Assembly (NCBI GenBank): GCA_964549995.1
Contig: CAZJXF010000201.1
Location: 1 to 5,070, forward strand
DNA: 5,070 bases
Reading direction: 5' to 3'
Source: Desulfatirhabdium sp964549995
Lineage (GTDB): Bacteria; Desulfobacterota; Desulfobacteria; Desulfobacterales; Desulfatirhabdiaceae
This document shows positions 1-4,500 of this stretch, in pieces. Positions within the stretch are counted from its first letter, which is position 1. Every line of letters begins with the position of its first letter. The notes beneath the pieces are model-generated. The model worked only from the letters and a program-made list of their open reading frames with translations, was not told the origin of the DNA and ran no database searches. Both the position numbers and the translations under genes were made by a program.

Positions 1-35
1 GGAAGCCCGGCATTGGAAGGAAATTGGTAAGAGGC

Positions 36-55
36 GACTTTTTGCGAGTCCATCA
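36..55 (+). repeat. Left copy of 20-bp intergenic repeat
   Basis: The sequence GACTTTTTGCGAGTCCATCA occurs here and again, identically and in the same orientation, at 2296-2315. A copy with two differences lies inverted at 2213-2232. The repeat carries short self-complementary ends (GACT...AGTC). This copy lies 20 bp upstream of the TTG start at 76, so it may sit in the leader of the first gene or mark the end of an upstream unit outside the window. If it normally pairs with an inverted copy, that partner would be to the left of position 1. The copies are seen directly; any role is inference. Confidence 0.85.
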
Positions 56-63
56 CGATTAAT

Positions 64-70
64 AGGGGGA
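64..70 (+). promoter_or_regulatory. Ribosome binding site selecting a TTG start
   Basis: AGGGGGA lies 5 nt upstream of TTG at 76. The first in-frame ATG, at 100, has no purine-rich site at a usable distance, so this site favours the TTG start. Confidence 0.6.
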
Positions 71-75
71 TTATC

Positions 76-783
76 TTGCAGCGAAATCGTTGTGGATGCA
101 TGGTCCTATCGGTCTACGATGGATTGGTACGCATTGTGATCGCTCTGCTGTGGATAGCGACCATCTGCTGTGAGACCGGTTTCGGAGACAGTGCTGTCGA
201 TCCGGAAGGCTCTTCTTTATCCGATATCGTTTTATTGCGCATGAAAGCGGCAAACGATCTGATCGCAACTTCCGATGGCATGAACGTACGCCCTTGTGTC
301 GATGTCTATCGAAAGGCGGTCGCTTCGAATATCTGGCTTCGTAATCTTCAGATACCTGTATCTCCTGGAAAAGTACTGAAGATGCGAAGGCGGTATCTGG
401 TCGAGCAGATCGTGATCCTGACGGGTGGTGAATCGATACGGAAGGAAGCCGAAAGCTTTGTCCGGGCACTTCCACTTCATTTCGAATGGGAGGGGGATCC
501 GGCGGGTCCGCTTGAGGAAGCCGACGCTGCAGAAAGATGGTTGAAACGGCATCCGAACACCCCGATCGGGTCCTTTGGGCATCTGTTTCTGGCGCACCGA
601 TGCCGAGCGGCTTTCGAGGCATTATCTTCGGAGAGGGATGGAATGCTTCGCGACCATTTATCCATTCGGTATCGAAAAGCGATCCAAAAGGCCAAGACTT
701 CTGCCTTTCCTCTCATCCAGTGCATTGCAAACGATCTTGATGCCCAGTCTCATGTCTATTTGAAGGATCATGGGAGGCCGTAA
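76..783 (+). CDS. Hypothetical exported or membrane-anchored helical protein
   Basis: I do not recognise a named family for this 235-residue protein. A short basic N-terminus is followed by a hydrophobic stretch at about residues 17-32 (VRIVIALLWIATICC), read as a signal peptide or N-terminal anchor. The cysteines at 31-32 do not form a proper lipobox. The remainder looks soluble and largely helical. The part around residues 142-182 (a run ending in LKRHPNTP, then LFLAHRCRAAFEA) resembles the helix pairs of TPR-like periplasmic proteins, but no full repeat can be shown. TTG at 76 is chosen because AGGGGGA precedes it; ATG at 100 would remove 8 residues and keep the hydrophobic segment. Its TAA (781-783) is one base from the next ATG, so it is probably coupled to the TIMP-like gene and works with it in the envelope (inference). 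Confidence 0.75.
   Translation: MQRNRCGCMVLSVYDGLVRIVIALLWIATICCETGFGDSAVDPEGSSLSDIVLLRMKAANDLIATSDGMNVRPCVDVYRKAVASNIWLRNLQIPVSPGKVLKMRRRYLVEQIVILTGGESIRKEAESFVRALPLHFEWEGDPAGPLEEADAAERWLKRHPNTPIGSFGHLFLAHRCRAAFEALSSERDGMLRDHLSIRYRKAIQKAKTSAFPLIQCIANDLDAQSHVYLKDHGRP
772..777 (+). promoter_or_regulatory. Ribosome binding site inside the end of the preceding gene
   Basis: GGGAGG lies 7 nt before ATG at 785 and overlaps the last codons of the upstream gene. It favours 785 over the in-frame ATG at 770, which would place the site inside the coding sequence. The arrangement suggests translational coupling. Confidence 0.7.
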
Positions 784-784
784 A

Positions 785-1741
785 ATGAAAGCAGGGGTTT
801 CCTTGGGGGTGGCGGTTGGAATGTTTTTCATTCTTTCACTGGCTGTTCCGAGGGCGAATGCCTGTTCCTGTTCATGGCAAGGGCCTTTTCTGACCGTGTC
901 CAAAGAAGCTCCACTGATTGTCCGGGGGAAAATTACCCGTCATCACACCGGTCCATCTCCGGCAATGGGGGTATTGGTGTTGGAAACCCTGAAAGGAGCA
1001 CTGCTCGATTCCGGCCTGATTGTCCAGATGGGAGACGGAATGCATTGTAGGCCAACGATAGACGGTTTTCCCCCTGGAACCGAATGGATTCTGGCGTTGA
1101 ACGGACCGGGTGCGAAGCCGGGAAACGATTTGGCGCTTTCTCATTGCGGTGAATTTTGGTTGGCAGTGCAAAATGGGGAGGTCGTCGGCAGCATTGACGG
1201 AAAACAGGGCGATATCCGCCGGATGCCGCTTGGCACATTTCGAGATAAGCTTCGATATCCTTCTTTTCAAGAACAGTTTTCGGGTCGTATCGATCGAGGC
1301 AAGACCTATCGAAGGCCCTTCGGTTCCATGTTCTATTTTGTTCTCGAACCGATCCCAACCGGTTGGGAGATTCAGATCCGGGAAATCGGACGGGAAGAGA
1401 ATCTGGCGCGCTTGACGCCGCCGCTTCATGGAGCTCCCAATCCCCGAGAAATCGAAGGATGGCATTTCATGGCAGATCCTTCATCGTGTGCTGATCGTGC
1501 CTATCTCGCTGACTCGGGGCCTGACAACCCACGCAGCTTCATTTTTTCTCCGGAAGTGGGCAGGAACATCGCGGGAGAGAAGGCGAGCCGCAGTGTCACC
1601 ACAGAGGATATTCAGGCGGTCGAGCGTTTCGGCATCGGGACGTTGACCATTGACCGATCCACCCTGGGACCGATCCATCCCAATGGCTGTCCGGACATCG
1701 AACGGTTGGAATTCACCGTGCAGGTCAAAGGCGGGTATTGA
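785..1741 (+). CDS. Secreted protein with TIMP/NTR-like CxC N-terminus
   Basis: The protein has 318 residues. Residues 1-26 form a classical signal peptide (basic start, hydrophobic VAVGMFFILSLAV core, AxA-type ANA end). Predicted cleavage leaves Cys27 as the first mature residue, in the motif CSCSW. A CxC at the mature N-terminus is the hallmark of TIMP/netrin (NTR) modules. Cys88 and Cys121 fall at mature positions 62 and 95, close to the partners of Cys1 and Cys3 in animal TIMPs (about 70 and 99), so disulfides 27-88 and 29-121 are inferred. The NTR-like part covers about 27-130. A distinct C-terminal part (about 175-318) contains NLARLTPPLHG and EGWHF, plus Cys235 and Cys302. I recall similar EGWHF proteins in proteobacteria but know no function for them. 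The location should be periplasmic or extracellular. Calling it a protease inhibitor would go beyond the evidence. Confidence 0.8.
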   Translation: MKAGVSLGVAVGMFFILSLAVPRANACSCSWQGPFLTVSKEAPLIVRGKITRHHTGPSPAMGVLVLETLKGALLDSGLIVQMGDGMHCRPTIDGFPPGTEWILALNGPGAKPGNDLALSHCGEFWLAVQNGEVVGSIDGKQGDIRRMPLGTFRDKLRYPSFQEQFSGRIDRGKTYRRPFGSMFYFVLEPIPTGWEIQIREIGREENLARLTPPLHGAPNPREIEGWHFMADPSSCADRAYLADSGPDNPRSFIFSPEVGRNIAGEKASRSVTTEDIQAVERFGIGTLTIDRSTLGPIHPNGCPDIERLEFTVQVKGGY

Positions 1742-1783
1742 GTCGTGCATGACCAAAGGATGTACCATAGTGTACCTTCCATC

Positions 1784-1799
1784 CAAGCAAGCAAGCAAG
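1784..1799 (+). repeat. Tetranucleotide tandem repeat (CAAG)x4
   Basis: Four perfect copies of CAAG abut the ribosome binding site of the gene at 1811. The reading frame also stays open upstream through this repeat as far as a GTG at 1745, so a change in copy number would shift any N-terminally extended form but not the form starting at 1811. Four copies is short for a hypermutable repeat. Confidence 0.8.
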
Positions 1800-1805
1800 A
1801 GGAGG
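1800..1805 (+). promoter_or_regulatory. Strong ribosome binding site, AGGAGG
   Basis: A perfect AGGAGG sits 5 nt before ATG at 1811. It decides the start against the in-frame GTG at 1745, which has only a weak G-rich sequence upstream. Confidence 0.8.
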
Positions 1806-1810
1806 AAAAT

Positions 1811-2197
1811 ATGTCCACAGATCGTAGAGGCGAGAAACTGGGGTGGAACCTTGGATGGATGGGCGGCTTTATCTGGGTCTTTGTTCTGGCTGTCGTGTTG
1901 TTTTATCAGCGGAAGGTGCTTGCTGGGTTCGGTGGTATTCTGTTGGTATGCGCAGCCGTATGGACCATTCGGCAGTCGGCTCCGTGGCGGTATTCGAATA
2001 CAGCCTATTGGAAACTCATGCTCGGTCCATATACCGTCTTTTTTCTGTCCATTGTTTGGGCGGTTTGGAGTTTCGGGGGGCTTGAGCCGCTCGATCTCAA
2101 TTGGTGGAATCTTTTGTGGATTGTTCCGATGCTCGCTCCATTCGGTATCCTGAGCAACCGGAAATGGAGGGATGGGGAATCCAAAAGGGTGCAATAG
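1811..2197 (+). CDS. Small four-helix inner-membrane protein, unknown function
   Basis: The protein has 128 residues and four hydrophobic segments, at about 14-32, 36-53, 70-88 and 98-115. It is rich in tryptophan. A basic N-terminus (STDRRGEK) and a basic C-terminal tail (NRKWRDGESKRVQ) suggest that both ends face the cytoplasm. A polar loop (about 54-69, RQSAPWRYSNTAYWK) between helices 2 and 3 would also be cytoplasmic under that topology. I do not recognise the family and see no catalytic motif. The gene follows the TIMP-like gene after 69 bp on the same strand and has its own strong ribosome binding site, so it probably belongs to the same transcript. An in-frame GTG at 1745 would add 22 polar residues but is poorly supported. 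The inverted-repeat element begins 16 bp after the stop and may end the transcript. Confidence 0.75.
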   Translation: MSTDRRGEKLGWNLGWMGGFIWVFVLAVVLFYQRKVLAGFGGILLVCAAVWTIRQSAPWRYSNTAYWKLMLGPYTVFFLSIVWAVWSFGGLEPLDLNWWNLLWIVPMLAPFGILSNRKWRDGESKRVQ

Positions 2198-2212
2198 CTG
2201 CTGTTTCGTCCT

Positions 2213-2232
2213 TGATGGATTCTCAAAAAGTC
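2213..2232 (-). repeat. Inverted copy of the 20-bp repeat (18/20)
   Basis: Read on the minus strand this is GACTTTTTGAGAATCCATCA, which differs from the other two copies at positions 10 and 13 of 20. It forms the left arm of the 103-bp element. Confidence 0.85.
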
Positions 2233-2295
2233 GATCCACCCCCGATTTTCGGGTAGTTCCTGGCCCGCCCCCAGGCGGCTCGTTGGAGACTCACT

Positions 2296-2315
2296 GACTT
2301 TTTGCGAGTCCATCA
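2296..2315 (+). repeat. Right copy of the 20-bp repeat (exact)
   Basis: This copy is identical to 36-55 over all 20 bases. A shorter echo, CTTTTTGCG, recurs at 2323-2331. An alternative local stem, GACTC (2288-2292) with GAGTC (2306-2310), competes with pairing to the inverted copy. Confidence 0.9.
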
Positions 2316-2331
2316 TCCCTATCTTTTTGCG

Positions 2332-2341
2332 TTGTCGACAA
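2332..2341. promoter_or_regulatory. Perfect 10-bp palindrome, possible operator
   Basis: TTGTCGACAA is self-complementary and ends 7 bp before the candidate -35 box at 2349. Its position would suit a regulator-binding site, but a 10-bp palindrome can arise by chance and I recognise no specific regulator. Confidence 0.3.
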
Positions 2342-2348
2342 GTCTTTC

Positions 2349-2378
2349 TTGACAGTTTCCAAATAAATTGGGTATGTA
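2349..2378 (+). promoter_or_regulatory. Candidate sigma-70 promoter for the 2588 operon
   Basis: The -35 box is a perfect TTGACA (2349-2354). With 18-bp spacing the -10 is TATGTA (2373-2378), which matches the consensus only in its first three bases. The overlapping TGTAAT (2375-2380) is a better -10 but needs a 20-bp spacer. The local AT-richness (AAATAAATT at 2361-2369) fits a promoter. Transcription would start near 2385-2390 and leave a leader of about 200 nt. Confidence 0.45.
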
Positions 2379-2398
2379 ATCAGCTTCTTTCTCGGATA

Positions 2399-2427
2399 CG
2401 AGCGGAGGAGAATCCAGCCTCCGCTCG
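2399..2427 (+). promoter_or_regulatory. Leader stem-loop, 10-bp perfect stem
   Basis: CGAGCGGAGG (2399-2408) pairs perfectly with CCTCCGCTCG (2418-2427) around the 9-nt loop AGAATCCAG. It lies just downstream of the candidate promoter. Only a weak T-run follows (GTTTC at 2432-2436), so a strong intrinsic terminator is unlikely. An attenuator, RNA-stability element or protein-binding leader structure is possible. It could also be a weak terminator for readthrough from upstream. Confidence 0.55.
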
Positions 2428-2587
2428 AGTCGTTTCATGAAAAGGAAAATATACGGACAGGACAATCCATTTCATGGACATGGATGGATCCGCCGAGCGT
2501 GTAACCGAGGGGACTTTCTTTCGGATGCATTCTCGGCAGGGGAGAAATTTCACATCATGAACCTCTGACATAAGGAGACATGCCGAT

Positions 2588-2914
2588 ATGGGTGGTGCAA
2601 AAAAAGCTGCGAAGGAAAAACCGCTCGATAAAATGACGACACTGGAATTGCGGGATCTCGCCAAGAAGGAAACGGATCTACAGGGGATCGTTGGAATGAA
2701 CAAGGCTGAGCTCATCGCTGCCATCAGCAAGGCCAGGGGGATTACACTCGATGCCCCGAAAAAGAGCAGTTCGTCAGTGCGGGAAATCAAGCAGAAAATG
2801 CGTGCCTTGAAGGTGGATCGGGAGAATGCCCTCAAGGAACAGAACGAAAAGATGGCGATGATTCTGCGCAAGCGAATTTTGCGGCTGAAGAAAATGACTC
2901 GGCGGGTGGGCTGA
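2588..2914 (+). CDS. Small Rho_N-domain protein without Rho ATPase
   Basis: The protein has 108 residues. After a lysine-rich start, residues about 13-50 (LDKMTTLELRDLAKKE ... MNKAELIAAI) match the helical Rho_N/SAP-like fold found at the N-terminus of transcription terminator Rho, which helps bind nucleic acid. The rest (about 62-108) is a highly charged helix or coiled coil ending in RKRILRLKKMTRRVG, which could also contact nucleic acid. There is no RNA-binding cold-shock domain and no Walker A motif, so it is not Rho itself, although automatic pipelines may name it so. The start has AAGGAG 10 nt upstream (2572-2577). It is the first gene of the operon with the HAD phosphatase, xerC and hslV, 8 nt before the next start. 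The role is unknown; binding DNA or RNA is inferred from the domain. Confidence 0.85.
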   Translation: MGGAKKAAKEKPLDKMTTLELRDLAKKETDLQGIVGMNKAELIAAISKARGITLDAPKKSSSSVREIKQKMRALKVDRENALKEQNEKMAMILRKRILRLKKMTRRVG

Positions 2915-2922
2915 TCGCGTTT

Positions 2923-3549
2923 ATGGACCGGTATCTGCAGCAGCAGGGCACTGCAGTGGTCGATCCTGGAGCCGTCGCTTTTGATGTGGACGGTGTTCTG
3001 GCGGATACGATGGGTCTTTTTTTGCGGATTGCCTCCGAGGAGTATCGGATCGATCGGATATCTTATGAAGACATTACCTGTTATGAGCTCAGCGAATGCC
3101 TTCCGATCGATCCGATGATCATCGATGCCATCATCGGTAAGCTCCTCGATGGAACGTATGAATACCCCCTGCTGCCTATTTCGGGAGCGGCCCAGGTGAT
3201 CGGTCGGCTTGCGAAGACAACGGGGCAGGTGGTTTTCGTGACGGCAAGACCCTATCCCGGTCCGATCGAAGAATGGATTCAACAACACCTGGAGCTGCCG
3301 CGGCACCGTTTTGAACTCGTGACAACGGGCGCCTTCGAAGCCAAGGCCCAGACCCTTCTGGAAAAGGGCATTCGGCATTTTGTGGATGATCGGCTTGAAA
3401 CCTGTTTTCACCTGTGGGAATGCGGGGTGGAACCGATCGTCTTTCGCCAGCCTTGGAACCGGAAACCACACCCCTTTCGGGAAGTCGGCTCCTGGGAAGA
3501 GATTCAATCCCTGATCGCGTGGCCAGCCAGCTGGGGAAACGGGGAATGA
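2923..3549 (+). CDS. HAD-superfamily phosphatase, 5'-nucleotidase (NT5C)-like
   Basis: This 208-residue protein has all four HAD motifs. Motif I is FDVDGVLADT with nucleophile Asp21 and acid/base Asp23. Motif II is VTAR with Thr107. Motif III is probably Lys141 (FEAKAQ). Motif IV is FVDD with Asp155-Asp156 binding Mg2+. The small helical cap between motifs I and II (about 30-85) and the size resemble deoxyribonucleotidases of the NT5C type, so a cytosolic phosphomonoesterase acting on a nucleotide or other small phosphate ester is likely. The substrate cannot be read from the sequence. Only a poor G-rich ribosome binding site (about 2904-2910) precedes ATG 2923, so coupling to the upstream gene is likely. 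Its stop overlaps the xerC start in an ATGA (3546-3549). Confidence 0.85.
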   Translation: MDRYLQQQGTAVVDPGAVAFDVDGVLADTMGLFLRIASEEYRIDRISYEDITCYELSECLPIDPMIIDAIIGKLLDGTYEYPLLPISGAAQVIGRLAKTTGQVVFVTARPYPGPIEEWIQQHLELPRHRFELVTTGAFEAKAQTLLEKGIRHFVDDRLETCFHLWECGVEPIVFRQPWNRKPHPFREVGSWEEIQSLIAWPASWGNGE

Positions 3550-4457
3550 ACCGATTTCTGGAACCGTTTCTAAGCTATCTCGAAACGGAAAAGGGATATT
3601 CCGAACATACGGTCCGGGCGTATCGAACGGACATCGAGCAGTTTTTCGATATCGTTGGACAAATGATCGAAAAACCGGTTGAAGGGATCGATCCGGATGC
3701 CGACATCGATATGTTGATCGTTCGGGGATATTTGGCCAGGCTCCATGACGATCACCGCAAGAGCTCCATCGGCAGGAAAATCGCCGCCGTACGATCGTTT
3801 TTTCGGTTTCTCGTGAAGCGGGGAATCGTGCGGAACAATCCAGCCGAATATGTGGCAACCCCAAAGGCCGAAAAACCCATTCCGGTGTTTCTGCCGGTGG
3901 ATGACATGTTCAGGCTTCTCGACGGCATCGATACGGGAACGCTCTCCGGTCTTCGAGACAAGGCCATGCTCGAAATGCTCTATTCGACAGGGATTCGGGT
4001 ATCCGAACTGGCTGGGATGAACCTTTCGGACATCGATCCGGATGCCGGATTGATCCGCATTCGGGGAAAGGGATTCAAAGAGAGAATCGTTCCGGTCGGG
4101 AAACGAGCCTTGGCGGCGCTTCAATCGTATCGCAGTGCATGGGAGCGGCAGGTCGATCCGACGAAACCGGCTACCGAACGGGAGGCTGTTTTTCTGGGGG
4201 ATCGGGGAAAGCGTATTACACCGCGTGCCGTCTATGCAGTGTTGGAAACATGGGTTCGCAGATGTGGCATTCTCTTTCGGATCTCCCCGCACAAGATCCG
4301 GCACTCCTTCGCCACCCATCTGCTGGATGCCGGAGCCGGACTGAGAAGTGTCCAGGAAATGCTCGGTCACAAAAGCCTGTCCACCACGCAAAAATATACG
4401 CATGTATCGATCGACAGGTTGATGGAGGTCTATGACCGCGCCCATCCGAGAAAATGA
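3546..4457 (+). CDS. xerC: Tyrosine recombinase XerC
   Basis: The protein has 303 residues, close to the usual length of about 300 for Xer recombinases. The N-terminal SAM-like DNA-binding domain is at about 1-90 (LSYLETEKGYSEHTVRAYRTDI). The catalytic domain is at about 110-300. All catalytic residues are present: Arg151 (STGIRVSEL), Lys175 (RGKG), His249 and Arg252 (HKIRHSFATHLL), His275 (LGHKSL) and nucleophile Tyr284 (KYTHV). With XerD it would resolve chromosome dimers at dif. The choice of XerC over XerD rests mainly on its position before hslV, as in codV-clpQ-clpY of Bacillus subtilis. ATG 3546 is chosen because it overlaps the phosphatase stop and gives the normal N-terminus. The frame is open further upstream to 3414, but that part overlaps the phosphatase gene. 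The gene is intact and operon-embedded, so it is not an integron or phage integrase. Confidence 0.93.
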   Translation: MNRFLEPFLSYLETEKGYSEHTVRAYRTDIEQFFDIVGQMIEKPVEGIDPDADIDMLIVRGYLARLHDDHRKSSIGRKIAAVRSFFRFLVKRGIVRNNPAEYVATPKAEKPIPVFLPVDDMFRLLDGIDTGTLSGLRDKAMLEMLYSTGIRVSELAGMNLSDIDPDAGLIRIRGKGFKERIVPVGKRALAALQSYRSAWERQVDPTKPATEREAVFLGDRGKRITPRAVYAVLETWVRRCGILFRISPHKIRHSFATHLLDAGAGLRSVQEMLGHKSLSTTQKYTHVSIDRLMEVYDRAHPRK

Positions 4458-4500
4458 AGGCAAGGGATAATGGGCCATAGGCGATGGGGAGGCACACTGA

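Larger units (their letters stand above)
2213..2315. repeat. 103-bp inverted-repeat element with two inner hairpins
   Basis: The ends are the 20-bp repeat in opposite orientations (2213-2232 and 2296-2315). They pair with 18 Watson-Crick pairs, one G-U and one mismatch. Inside are two smaller hairpins: CCCGA/TCGGG around a TTT loop at 2241-2253, and CCTGG/CCAGG around a 7-nt C-rich loop at 2259-2275. It carries no gene. The architecture resembles REP/BIME-type or small non-autonomous elements. A T5 run at 2324-2328, shortly after the outer stem, could allow it to act as a terminator for the upstream trio, though the stem is unusually long-range for an intrinsic terminator. Confidence 0.6.
2198..2587. 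other. 390-bp intergenic region: repeat element, promoter and leader
   Basis: No gene is supported here. From left to right the region holds the 103-bp inverted-repeat element (2213-2315), a perfect palindrome (2332-2341), a candidate promoter (2349-2378), a strong leader stem-loop (2399-2427) and the ribosome binding site AAGGAG (2572-2577) of the next gene. A 43-codon open frame at 2437-2568 has no ribosome binding site and is not called. Confidence 0.8.

Noticed and set aside
770..784. ATG 770 as start of the TIMP-like gene
   Set aside because: The GGGAGG site lies after it, and ATG 785 has ideal spacing from that site and gives a standard signal peptide.
1481..2239. 252-codon open frame on the minus strand
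   Set aside because: It overlaps the TIMP-like and membrane protein genes in antisense and crosses their junction. The translation is low-complexity and Pro/His/Arg-rich with no domain.
2213..2315. CRISPR array or phage attachment site
   Set aside because: Only two repeats in opposite orientation with no regular spacers, no cas gene, and no integrase beyond the housekeeping xerC. The three copies do not form an array.
2437..2568. 43-codon open frame in the leader (MKRKIYGQDNP...)
   Set aside because: There is no ribosome binding site before the ATG; the only GGAGG is inside the hairpin some 30 nt upstream. The composition is unremarkable. A leader peptide cannot be excluded but is not supported.
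3414..3545. Extended N-terminus of XerC from ATG 3414
   Set aside because: It would overlap the phosphatase gene by 136 bp and add 44 residues unlike any Xer N-terminus. ATG 3546 gives the standard family length.
2380..3864. 494-codon open frame on the minus strand
   Set aside because: It runs antisense to three well-supported genes, is rich in Arg, Pro and Ser without a recognisable domain, and begins inside xerC with no convincing start signal. It is a shadow of the codon bias of the real genes.
3546..4457. XerC-like gene as integron or mobile-element integrase
   Set aside because: Its length, its position in the xerC-hslV order and its 4-bp overlap with the upstream gene all fit the chromosomal housekeeping recombinase. 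No integron-specific insertion is seen.
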